Assembly: GCA_963576565.1 (NCBI GenBank)
Contig: OY755048.1
Coordinates: 5,046,220-5,110,219, forward strand
Reading direction: 5' to 3'
Origin: Aspidapion aeneum
Lineage: Eukaryota; Arthropoda; Insecta; Coleoptera; Brentidae
DNA: 64,000 nucleotides
Part shown: in pieces, positions 1 through 11,535 of the stretch
Position numbering within the stretch: the first letter of the stretch is position 1
Layout of the letters: each line of letters begins with the position of its first letter
The notes under the pieces: model-generated
The model's input: the letters and a program-made list of their open reading frames with translations, nothing else
Database searches by the model: none
What the model was told of the DNA's origin: nothing
Program-made: the position numbers and the translations under genes

Positions 1-1500
<1,500 letters not shown>

Positions 1501-1539
1501 AAAACAAAGTTTTAAACTAAATAATTTAATAACTTCATT

Positions 1540-1846
1540 AGTCCAGTAAACTAGCGTGCTGGTCTCAAGTAAGCCAGGTAGCATGGGGCATCTAATGGTG
1601 TCTTTTTTTAAGTCAACAAGTGGTCATTTGGATGAATAGCAGGTCATCTACCAAAAAATGTTGTCTTTAAGACGTCAGCTTTTTGTCGTATTTTCGGTGT
1701 ATAGTTTTTCATGTCTAAAACACGTCATTTATTGGTCACTACATACATACATGATGCCCATAGATGTGAACATAGATGGTGCCCCAGTCAATATTTCACC
1801 GGAATTATTGGAGGCGTAAAGATGTGTCTGTACGAAAATAAATTTA
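1540..1846. repeat. Dispersed repeat rich in ACGTCA half-sites, copy a
   Basis: Bases 1540-1636 match 3607-3701 closely; both hold GCTGGTCTCAAGTAA and CAACAAGTGGTCATT. Several GACGTC and ACGTCA words follow at 1670-1730. No ORF. In both copies a TA-flanked MITE lies immediately downstream. Family unknown. Confidence 0.55.
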
Positions 1847-1849
1847 ATA

Positions 1850-2125
1850 GGGACCTATTGCAATAGTGCCAGACACAAATTGTGCCGGGCACTATATTGA
1901 CAGTTTCACATTACAAACTGACAGTTGATTTTTCAAAATTGACATACCAAAGTCGATTTTATAAATCCCGTCGTTTATTTTCCATTAATAGTGGCGTCAC
2001 TATTAAATCCGGCTCGTACAATACCCAAAGGCCTAATTTTGAAAGGACACAGCTGTTCTTATAATGAGAAACTGTCAATATAGTGCCTGGCACAATTTGT
2101 GCCTGGCACTATTGCAATAGGTCCC
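1850..2125. mobile_element. TA-flanked MITE with about 56-bp terminal inverted repeats, copy 1
   Basis: A 276-bp element begins GGGACCTATTGCAATAGTGCC-like and ends with the reverse complement. Both ends (1850-1905 and 2070-2125) pair over about 56 bp, and each holds an inner GTGCC..GGCAC palindrome. It is flanked by TA on both sides (1848-1849, 2126-2127), as expected for Tc1/mariner-type MITEs. It has no coding capacity. Relatives are at 3733-3956 and 54037-54314, with a solo end at 26317-26360. Flank and TIR are seen directly; the superfamily is inferred from the TA duplication. Confidence 0.8.
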
Positions 2126-2253
2126 TAATATTACATCAAGACAAACTTCGAGGCCTTCCAGGTTTCGGTTCGAGGTGGAGATGTCTAGGTTTAGGGCTAT
2201 TTTGGTCTTCACCTCTTGTAAAACAAATCCCTATTAAATTTGTCACACCGTCA

Positions 2254-3432
2254 TGGATGTTAGAATTTTTGGAAAAAACCGGTTTTTCGGTTAACTGGTT
2301 ATTTTTGCACTCATTTTAACTGCCCGGTTATAACCGATAGAAAACACCGGGTATTCCGGTTAACCAGTTTTTCGGTTATTTAAAAAATAATAAAAGTGAT
2401 TATAATTAAAAGCACCGGTTATTCAGGTTAAACGAATTCTCGGCTATTTATTTTTTTTTATTAGTAACAGAATAATGAATTAAAAGTGATAAACAATATA
2501 ATTCCTTCAATTTGATCTTCCTTCGCTGAAAGCGAATCTTTCCTTTGGTTGAGCACCACACAGAACAGTGTACACCGGACACCGGTACGGTCAGTATTTT
2601 GTGGAAAAATCGTAGTAGTAGTAGTGGTGGGGAGACCATTTTTAGTCTAGCGACTAGGCACACGGCGGCGCGCCCTTTTCGCAAACCCCGATTTGTCCGT
2701 ATATCATATATCAAACTGATGCACGTGCCCCTTAGGATGCAAGTTTTCTTTCTCTAAGAGGACTTAATTTTGCTTGACACCTCTTTGTCGAGGGCAGGGA
2801 CTTTTATACTGCGTAGAAAGTATACACAGTTGAACCACGCTTTTACACCCCTTCCGAAAGGTGGTTCTGCTACTGGTTAGTCTTGCATCTATCTAACACC
2901 GCTATCGTCTCAGCAGAACTTGGTTATAGACGATATACTTCTTTCCTTCTCAGCGCAACAGTCGTGGTTGTCGTGAGTTGACTGTAGGAGATTTATGCTG
3001 GCGCCATCCTGGTTCCGACTATATAGCACTTATAGCAGGCGCTCCTGGGTTATTATCCCTGGTTCCTCGGCTGGCTGCATGTCGGCTCCTGGACTACACC
3101 TGCGTATATTCTCGATGTTTAAGGTCAACTTATATTTTTGCGTGCATCGCATCGCATGCTTATTCGATGGCTGAACTGTTGAACGCTGAAAAGGAAGTGG
3201 GCGACTAGGCGATGGATTTTTTTGTTTTTGCATCGTTGTTTGAAACGCGAGCCTGGTTGGTACCTTCTCCATGTGAGGCCGACGACCATAAATAACCGGT
3301 TTTTTTACGGTTATTGGGTATATAGTGTAAAAACCTGTTATAAGCGAAGACAAAAGAATAACTGATAGTAACTGGTTAACTAATGGAAAAAAAACTGGTT
3401 TTCCTGTATTAACCACCGGTTATTGACATGCC
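2254..3432. mobile_element. Non-autonomous hAT-like element with ACCGGTTA subterminal repeats
   Basis: Both ends are full of ACCGGTT/AACCGG words in inverted order (2270-2440 and 3285-3425). The right terminus reads as GGCATGTCAATAACCGG on the minus strand, a terminus seen in many insect hAT elements, and the left reads TGGATGTTAG. The flanks CACCGTCA (2246-2253) and TACCGTCT (3433-3440) match at 6 of 8 positions, compatible with a decayed 8-bp hAT duplication. The core (about 2540-3250) is more GC-rich, but I recognise no transposase; the short ORFs across it do not resemble known proteins. Confidence 0.55.
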
Positions 3433-3606
3433 TACCGTCTATCCAAAACTAGAAATTTAGGTATACATTTTTTATAAATTACTGTCGATAAAACTTGCTA
3501 GACAAACCTTTTAATGGATTGGAACTTGGCTTGTACAGACATCAGTTATCCCTCCAATTTTTTGCTTATAAGAGTAGCGGTATTATAAAAAAAACCTAAA
3601 CTATAA

Positions 3607-3701
3607 GTCCAGTGTATTAGCGCGCTGGTCTCAAGTAACCCAGGTATCAAGGGGTCATCAAATGACGTCTTTTTTTACCTCAACAAGTGGTCATTGGGAT
3701 G
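3607..3701. repeat. Dispersed ACGTCA-rich repeat, copy b
   Basis: Homologous to 1540-1636. It is cut short after GGTCATTGGGATG relative to copy a and followed by TGGTCACTAC, so an internal deletion separates the two. Confidence 0.55.
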
Positions 3702-3732
3702 TTGTTTTGGTCACTACCCACACAACACACTA

Positions 3733-3956
3733 GGGACTTATTGCAATAGTTCCAGGAACTAATTGTGCCGGGCACTATTCTGACAGATTCGCATTGAAAA
3801 ATGACAGTTGATCTTTCAAAATTGACATACCAAAGTCGAATTTATAAATCCAGTCGTTTATTTTCCATTAATAGTTGCGGCACTATTAATTTTGGCTCTT
3901 ATAATACACAAAGGCATAATTTTGAAAGAAGACATGCAAAAATGTCAGAATAGTTC
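3733..3956. mobile_element. TA-flanked MITE, copy 2 (right end decayed)
   Basis: The left TIR and interior align with 1850-2125: GGGACTTATTGCAATAG, then TTCAAAATTGACATACCAAAG. The right TIR survives only as a short ATGTCAGAATAG piece. A TA precedes the element at 3731-3732. Confidence 0.65.
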
Positions 3957-4074
3957 GAAAATTCCATAAAAAAGGAAAATTTCCTGCAGTTGGGAACACT
4001 GCTTCCAGGTCTAAGTTTTCTTCGGTGTTCTCAACTGCATGAAATATTTTATACATTAAGACGAGTTCTAAAAG

Positions 4075-4260
4075 AGACGTCACTAATGTTCTGTTTTATT
4101 CCCAAATACTTTATAATTACTGACGTCTTAAACACGTCTAAACTGACGTCATTTTGGGTGTGTCTTTTGAACGCCATAAAAACGTCATTTACACGTCATG
4201 TTAAAGACGTCATAGGTCATTAAAAATGACCAATTTTTGACGTTTAAAAGAAGTTAGGAA
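4075..4260. repeat. Cluster of GACGTC/ACGTCA words
   Basis: About ten ACGTCA or GACGTC words lie within 180 bp, including paired GGTCATT..AATGACC. This is probably the far end of the same dispersed repeat found at 1540 and 3607. No ORF. Confidence 0.4.
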
Positions 4261-4915
4261 TCAGGCTTGCTACAGGGGCGGATTAGAAAGCTGTAGGTGC
4301 AGAGGTCGCGCGCTGCACACATTTATATGATTTTCCAAACCTTCTCAAATGTAAAATATGATTTACATCATACCCCTTTACTCACGCTGGTAACCAGGCC
4401 GGATAAGATCAAATATCTCGTAAAGGATAACTTTATAACAAACTTTCTTAGTCGGTGACCACTGGTGACAATTCTAAAAATACCTGATCAAAGATTCCAA
4501 AGGTGGCCCAGTACCCATGACCCGTACTATTAAACGTTCCATATTCACCCGGCGAAAAAGTTACGGTTATCCAAAAGGGAATAAAAACGACTTACATTTA
4601 TTTATTATTAGGGAGTTTTGGAGCGCTTAAAACTTTGACAGCCGTTGGGGAGTTTATAACAACCGGCTGCTTTTCTCAGAGTTGGAACTCATTTAAAACT
4701 GTCACTTGAAAATTCAAAATATTCAAACCTAAACATATCCTTTGTTTTCAGCCTTATTTTACAATGTTTTGTATGCTCGAAATTGATGGTGAGATTTTAT
4801 CATTTTAATAAAACCGCATCAAAAATATATTAATCCAAAAATTAAAAACTAACACTAACCAGAGACTGAAGCATCTTGTCTGTCCCTGCACTAACCAGAG
4901 ACTGATGAATCGCAC

Positions 4916-5170
4916 ATCTGTCCCTGCACTAACACAACGTAAGGTATTCGTAGAAATGTATCGGAGATCTGCTCTGCACTTAACATGAACAGTGACAAGA
5001 TACCTTTACAAATGAAATCGAAGCCTCCTGTAAGGGTTGATACTGAAGATCTGTCCCTGCACTAACACAACGTAAGGTATTCGTAGAGATGTATCGTAGA
5101 TCTGCTCTGCACTTAACATGAACAGTGACAAGATACCTTTACAAATGAAATCAATGCCTCCTGTAAGGGT
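4916..5170. repeat. 133-bp tandem duplication (two units)
   Basis: Unit 1 (4916-5048) and unit 2 (5049-5170) share ATCTGTCCCTGCACTAACAC, GCACTTAACATGAACAGTG and GCCTCCTGTAAGGGT in the same order at a period of 133. They are preceded by two shorter partial copies of CTGTCCCTGCACTAACC at about 4880-4915. No coding sense across the unit. Confidence 0.8.
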
Positions 5171-5385
5171 CTTTGTACCCAAAAGTTTACACCTCTCACC
5201 CAGCATGGAGTGGTCTGGTATATTGACGACTCCAAAATGGGGAAGTGATCTGGAGCAGGAGTGTACTGCAAAACCTTAGGAGCGAGATTTTATTAAGTAC
5301 GGGTAAGTACGCCGTACCGGCGAGGTAGCGCCTCCAGGACGAGGCCTTTTCTCACACTCGGAAGAAAAGATACACAGAAAAAAGG

Positions 5386-5626
5386 AATTGAGGAGCAGAA
5401 GTAACAAAGGGGCTAGGTGCCAAAACTGTTAAATGGAGATATAAAATGAAATTGATGACGAAAATTACTTGCCGGAAGTGCCGTCTATTTGCCCGATTGC
5501 TTACGAAATTAGTAGTCCTGTGACTTTACACGTTTGATAGGAAATAGTCGATCGCTCATAGAACCTTTCTATGTAAAAATCTCGTTTTTAGGAAAAGTGG
5601 CACTTTGTTACTTCTGCTTCTCAATT
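5386..5626. mobile_element. Small MITE with about 24-bp TIRs
   Basis: AATTGAGGAGCAGAAGTAAC at 5386 is matched by its near-perfect reverse complement ending at 5626 (GTTACTTCTGCTTCTCAATT). The element is 241 bp with no coding capacity. The target duplication is not clear and the family is unassigned. Confidence 0.6.
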
Positions 5627-7371
5627 GTTAAGTTAAAAAAATTTGGCTAACTTAACCAAATAATATCGTTATATAAACACAAACGAGTGGTTTGTTAAAG
5701 TTATCAATATCGTAACAATTATAGCTTGACTTTTACAGAAATTCTACCAATTTACGCATACAGGCGTAGGTAAGTCATTGACATGGTAAAATTGCTGCAT
5801 CGCTATTTTGATACGTAACAACCCAGGGTTGAATAAAATTTATAAATTTTTATAAAATATTTACAATAATAAATTTCCTACTTGACAGTATGGAACTGGT
5901 AAAGTGAAATAAGTGTCAAATATAGTAGTGTGGCGCCATCTATGTCTATAGGGTAATAATAGATAATCTATACCAATGTAAGCCATTTCTAATGGAATGG
6001 TATTGTTATTTTAAAAATATGAATTTTAGATATCCATACGTATTAAACAATGGTATTGTTAATTTAAAAACATGACTATTAACAAATCCAAAGCGTTAAA
6101 TTAACAATATCAACTTTGTTGCGATGACCCACATTTATTTCATTTAAATATATGAAATTTAACAATATCAAAAATGTAAATTTATCAATTTTGTTTTTTC
6201 TGTGAAGACTGGTGACAGAGCTTTTAAGAGGACACTGCGGCCTTAATGAACATCTTATTATTTTGGGAATCGGAGTGTCGATGGTGTATGGAGGATGAAG
6301 AATCTTCTCTACATTCTTAAACCGAGTGCCCTGCACTCGCCGCGACAAGACAGTCGCCTTTGAGAAGCTGTGTGCTTAGCCCTTGCGATATTAGAACAAA
6401 CCCAGAACAATCTATTAACTATTATACAACAGGGAAAATTATATTTCCATCAGATTATTATAAAATTGACTTGTTTTTCAGCTTTGATACATAAAATGTA
6501 CTGAAAATATAGTAAATAAATAGAGTTAAATAACTTGTTATTTAAAATTAACAGATTTATTGACCTTTTTAAAATCCGGTCGCTGAGACGGTCGGGTCGG
6601 GGCAAGTGAACTGTAAGTAATTTTTCTTGGCGAAAACTTTATTTTTCGTCGTTCTATTAAGGATTAATTTTGCCTCGTCGGGGTAGCAGATTGCAAACAT
6701 ACAAGACCTACAACAACGCGGCGAAAAATAGAAATAAGAAGTTTTCATTTTATTTAATCCGGATAAAGCTTTAAAAAAAATATGACATCGAAAATTTTGT
6801 CCTCTAAGTTCGAATTCTTCAAACTAGGGAAAACGAGAAATCCACTCAAAATTTCTCAGTTTAGCATTAACCGATTAAATATAGCTCCGTGGTAATTTTG
6901 AAGGCAAATATCTCAAAAAATAGGTAATCGATCAATTTTCGAATTTTTTTTAGGGTTGGACAAACATTCAAGACGCTTTCAAAACAGGGTTTTACTCGAT
7001 CCACTTTCTCTATTTAAAATACAGAGGTAAAGTTTACCCCTCAAAGTGGATTTTTTTTATAAACGTACGATAAGTGCTCAATAAAGTCTCTGTCACTTTT
7101 TAAAAAACACTTTGTATTTTAAGTTTTCCGTTACGCATTTAATATTGCAAAAAAAATAATATTACATAAAAGTTTATAACTGTTACAGTGTTTGTCTAAA
7201 GTGAGTACCATCATCTTTCAAAAATACATCAACAAAATGAAAATAAAAGTAATTGTGGCGTACAAATATATAAAAACAATATTTTATAACAAATATTTGG
7301 GATATGGTAACTTTTATAGTCCATTTTGTGTTGCTATTTCTCCTTATATTGAGAGCTATTGGCAGGTTGGC
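5627..7371. other. No supported feature
   Basis: AT-rich DNA with weak inverted matches of GGTATTGTTA/TTAACAATATC around 5990-6180. The short ORFs at 6079-6348 and 7192-7386 have no recognisable domain and look like chance. Confidence 0.5.
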
Positions 7372-7957
7372 TCTGCTACAGAATAGCGCCCTACAAAATA
7401 GCGCTACTTCAAAATAGCACTGCTACAAAATAGCGCTGTTACAAAATAGCGCTGCTACAAAATGGCGCTTACAAAATAGCGTGCATCAAAATAGCGCTGC
7501 TACAGATTAGACATTTAATAAAAACAGCGACATTAAAAAAAGCATCATTAGCATTAGCAGCATACATTTCTTAACAAAAAAAACTTCTTTCCCGCGATCC
7601 TAGCGGGTGTGAAACAAAACCGAACCGAACCGAACTGAACCAAGCCGAAGTTTCGGTTTCGGTTTGGTTTCACAACCTCTAGGATGGCGGTTCGGTTCGG
7701 TTTGATTTCACACCCTCTTCCCGGGAAAAAGTCAGAGTTTTTTTTTTTGAAAAAATATGTTAGAAAGAGGTTATCGGGAGTAGCAAATCCTAAGACGCTA
7801 TTTTATAGCAGCGCCATTTTGATGCGCGGTATTTTGTAAGGCGTTATTTTGTAGCAGCGCTGTTTTGATGCGCGCTATTTTGTAGCAGCACTATTTTGTG
7901 GGAGTGCTATTTTGATGGGCGCGATTTTGTACAAGCGCTATTTTGTAGCAAAGCCAT
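7372..7957. mobile_element. Foldback element I with AAAATAGCGC-array arms
   Basis: The left arm (7372-7505) holds about nine units of roughly 14-16 bp, TACAAAATAGCGCTGC-like. The right arm (7794-7957) holds the same unit reversed, GCTATTTTGTAGCAGCGC-like. The core (7506-7793) holds CGAACCGAACC/GGTTCGGTTCGG runs and TTCACACCCT, shared with the core of the next element. Inverted arms made of short tandem repeats recall Drosophila Foldback/Galileo architecture. No transposase is visible. The symmetry is directly seen; mobility is inferred. Confidence 0.65.
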
Positions 7958-8800
7958 GGCAGGTTATTATAAAATCGCTACTATCATTATAAACAGGGCC
8001 GGATCTGAAAATTTTATATAGAGGGGGGGAATTTTTCGCGTTTTGCATAGTAACCAGGGGTAATGAAACAATTCGCCGCCGCCTACTCACCACGACTAAC
8101 TTGCTCTCAGGCCAACTCATGCCGGCGCCGATCCGATTGGCCGCCGTGCCAACTTGCCGCCGTAATAAGTCGCCGCCGGTCGCCGTAGTTCAAGTTCGCA
8201 ATTTTGACAGGTATTCAGGAAACTAAGCAGATTAAAAAAAATTTATCACAAAAAAATCAAAATAACGAATCAAAAATGGCGGGCTTTCTTATTTATGAAT
8301 GCATGTATTAAATTTATAAGTTCGGGGTGTTTAAGGTCACTGATTTCGATTTTTGACCTAAATTTAAAAATCGTTAAAATGGAGGGTTCAATCAAAATGG
8401 CGGATTTTTCCATTTAGAAACCGATATGTATGGAATATGACATTTTGGGGTTTGTAAGGCCTCTGAATTTGATAACTAAATTAACCTTCAAAAAAATAAA
8501 ATGGTGGAAATTAATTTTGAAATTTTGGGGTGACTATTATGATTTTACGATTTAGTACTTATCGGTTTATAAATGGAAAAGTCCACTATTTTCAAACCGC
8601 CAATTTGATTTTCCTAAGATTTAATTCAAAAATCATAATCCCGACCTTTTAGTTTCAAATTCAGATTAAGTTAAGCAATGTATTTAATTGCTATCGGTTG
8701 ATAAAAGAAAAGTCCGCCATATTGGATCGCCATTTTGGCTTTTTCAAAGCTAAGGTTATAATATAATCAATAACCGTAGACATCCTAAATTTTATAAAAA

Positions 8801-9023
8801 AATCGCTGTACAAAATAGCGTGAGACAAAATCGCGCTAGACAAAATAGCGCCCCTACAAAATAGCGCTGCTACAAAATAGCGCTGCGGCAAAATAGCGCT
8901 GCGACTAAACAGCGCTGGACAAAATGGCGTGGGACAAAATGGCGTGAGACAAAATGGCGCGGGACAAAATAGCGTCGGTACAAAATAGCGCTAGTACAAA
9001 ATAGCGCCGATACAAAATAGCGC
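8801..9023 (+). repeat. AAAATAGCGC minisatellite, forward arm
   Basis: About 14 degenerate units of 14-16 bp, each holding ACAAAATAGCGC or ACAAAATGGCG with a variable 3-5 bp linker (CTGCT, CGGT, GTGAG). The 66-aa reading frame over the array and its flank (8691-8891) is a by-product of the repeat. Confidence 0.85.
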
Positions 9024-9095
9024 AAAAAATTGAGGAAAAAAAAGTTAGACCTAGCTGACCTGGCTGGTGATTAGTTTTGCTAATAACGGAAACAA

Positions 9096-9823
9096 AAAAT
9101 ACTCTGCCAATATATGGGCCCCTAAGCTCACACTAGGTACTATAGTTATAAGGTACGTGTGAGCTAATTTAACTAAAAACTAAAATATATTTTATTCAAC
9201 TCCAGATTAAATTACCTTTTGTTTGATACCACACAAGCCATGTTTTGACTTAAACTCAAATTTTTGAAATCTACCCCCACCCTTAAAAAAAACAAAAACT
9301 AAAATGTATTTTGTTAAACTCCGGACTCAATTACCTTTCGTTTGATATCACACACGCCATATTTTCACTTAAACTCTAATTTTTGAAATATAACCCCACC
9401 CTTTTTTTTTAAATAAATTAAAATGTATTTTGTTTAACTCCAGACTCAATTACCTTTCGTTTGATATCACACACGCCATATTTCCCCATAAACTCTAATT
9501 TTTGAAATCTACCCCCACCCTTTTATTTGGTTTGTGTTCGGTGGATTTTGTTCATTTTTAAATGGGACCATCTCGGCCGAAAACCCAGCCTAGGTACCAA
9601 ATTTCATTAAAATCGGTCAAGCGGTTTTTGAGTTATGCGCGTTGGTCGTTACAGACAGACATACAGACAGACAGACAGACAGACGGCGCAACAAAAAAGT
9701 TTCAAAATCATCTGAAACGCGAAGATATATAAAATTTTTTTAAATCGGAGCAACTTTTTTTTTCTCGAAAAAATTAGGATCACCATAGCTCACACTACTA
9801 TAGTATAGTATATGTGTGAGCTA
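9096..9823 (-). mobile_element. DINE-1/HINE-like element, copy 2
   Basis: Complete copy on the minus strand, from AAATACTCTGCC on the left to the AGCTCACAC hairpin on the right. It contains three tandem roughly 117-bp units (each with GTTTGATATCACACACGCC-like sequence), the CCGATTTT..AACTCAAAAACCGC block and a short GACA microsatellite at about 9651-9683. It is inserted into the core of the foldback element at 8060-10995. Confidence 0.85.
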
Positions 9824-10054
9824 ATATTGAATTCAAATGTTTAAGAAATTTTCTGGTCGGTTCGGTTCGGGTCGGTTCGGTTCGGTTCAGATTCACACCC
9901 TTTAGGATCCCGGGAAAGAGTCAGGCAAGTTTTTTTAAAAGTATGTTAGAAGAAATCCCTTAGTCGAAGTATATATGCCAAAACCGAATCAAACCAAATA
10001 CTCGATAAAACGGCATTCGATAAAAATGTATTTATATAAAACAGCCACCCTACA

Positions 10055-10262
10055 AAATGCGCTGTTTTGTAATACCGCTATTTTGTACCGGCACTATTTT
10101 ATACCGGCGCTATTTTGTACCAGCGCTATTTTGTACCGACGCTATTTTGTACCGACGCTATTTTATTCCGCGCTATTTTGTTCCGCGCTAATTTGTCGCA
10201 GCGCTGTTTTGTCGCAGTGCTGTTTTGTCGCAGCGCTGTTTTGTCGCAGCGCTGTTTTGTAA
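10055..10262 (-). repeat. AAAATAGCGC minisatellite, inverted arm
   Basis: About 13 units of CGCTATTTTGTACC-like sequence, the reverse complement of the 8801-9023 array. The two arms could fold into a long imperfect stem. The reading frames at 9975-10262 and 10126-10332 are repeat artefacts. Confidence 0.85.
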
Positions 10263-11215
10263 CGGAGTCATAAAAATCATAATTAGCGACGTTAAACACC
10301 GCAACCTTCAAAAATAATACATATCGGTTCATAAATGGAAAAGTTCGCCATTTTGATTTTTCTAAATTTTAAATCAAGAATCATAATATGCGACATTAAG
10401 CACTACAAACATCCAAGAGTAGTACGTATGCCTTAATAAAAAGGCCGTCGTTTTTTATCCGGTATTTAACTTTTTTTTTGTTTAATTTAAAAATCACAAT
10501 TAACAACCTTTAAGACCCAAAATTTATGAAATGTCAGTTTTTAAATCAAAAAGTCCACCATTTTGGATAAGCTAGTTTGACTTTTATTTTAAGTTTGATT
10601 CACAAGTAATAATTAGACACCTTAAACTACAATTACATTGTGTTTTTACATGTTATGTAAATAAAAAATGGAAAATTCCACCATTTTGTAGCGCCATTTT
10701 GATATATAAGGTTTATATAAGGTAGCCTTAACACCGTATTGTTTTAAATTTGAGACAATTGGTTTATAAATAAAAATCTCCGCCAATTTAAATTACATTC
10801 TTACCGGAAATCTATACACCAATAAAGTGATATTGAGAGATTTTGAACAAAAGCATATAAAGAAAAGTACGAAAGCGCGCGAAGGCGAGATGTGGTGAGC
10901 TAATTGGGTCGGCTGTTAGTTAATCCGGAGGCGAATGAGGTCGGCGACCCGTTGGCGAATTGGCCGACTCGTCGTGGCGGCGAATTATCCTACAGCCTGA
11001 CCAGAAGGTGTATTCTGTGTATCAAAACTAAATATTTCTTGGGATTTGGAGGGGGGAAATTTCCTCCTTTTCTCCCCCGTTGATCCGCGCCTGTTATAAA
11101 TTACATGTTTATTAAATGACAGAGGTAAAAACATAAGATATTACAAACATGAGGCGTGACGGAGGTATAAAATTGCATGTTTAATAATAAAAAAATATGT
11201 TATTTTTTTATTTAG

Positions 11216-11535
11216 TCGGTTTAGAACGTTTCTCTACGTTGTCCGACGCCTATTCTCCACCTCCTTCGATCCTGACAATCATCTGTCAATTTTTTTTGAC
11301 TCATTGATCTTTGGATTGACGGTTGCCATTCTAGTTTAGGACGCCCTCTTTTTCGGCGCCCTATTAGTTGCCATTCTAGGACCTGCTTTGGTAATCTTTC
11401 GTCATTCATCCGTTGTACATGGCCGTACCATATTCTTTCTTTTATGATCTCATTTCTTATGTGATCTGTTCTACATATTCTCATTGATCTTCTTATTGCA
11501 TCTATTTCGACACTTTCCATTTTTGTTTTGTAAAA
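11216..11535 (-). pseudogene. LINE family 1, 3' end fragment (RT C-terminus)
   Basis: On the minus strand this reads KTKMESVEIDAIRRSMRI, WYGHVQRMNDERLPKQVLEW and GRRKRGRPKLEW, the C-terminal tail of a non-LTR reverse transcriptase of the type common in insect RTE-like LINEs. Compared with the copy at 31709-33758 it lacks the GIEGSITDDITKRQL stretch, so it has an internal deletion. It is 5'-truncated near 11535 and ends in a TAAA-type 3' tail at about 11190-11216. Not functional. The LINE class is well supported; the clade is less certain. Confidence 0.85.

Larger units (their letters stand above)
8060..10995. mobile_element. Large three-layer foldback element II, split by a DINE-like insertion
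   Basis: The layers mirror each other around the centre. The outer GCCGCC/GGCGGCGAATT arrays are at 8060-8195 and 10880-10995. The middle AATGGCGG units with TTTATAAATGGAAAAGT are at 8270-8800 and 10320-10800. The inner AAAATAGCGC arrays are at 8801-9023 and 10055-10262. The core shares GGTTCGGTTCGG and TTCACACCCT with the element at 7372-7957. A DINE-like copy (9096-9823) sits in the core; without it the element is about 2.2 kb. There is no coding capacity. The outer and middle layers recur at 50395-51534, which supports a family. Confidence 0.65.

Noticed and set aside
2448..3416. Several 70-128 codon frames in the hAT-like element
   Set aside because: No recognisable transposase or BED/dimerisation motif; the frames overlap on both strands.
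8801..10262. CRISPR-like regular repeats
   Set aside because: Units of 14-16 bp without unique spacers, degenerate, mirrored, and in a eukaryotic genome.
9975..10332. Overlapping 95- and 68-codon frames with Cys/Phe-Tyr-Arg or Arg-Asn-Lys repeats
   Set aside because: Both are translations of the AAAATAGCGC minisatellite arm.
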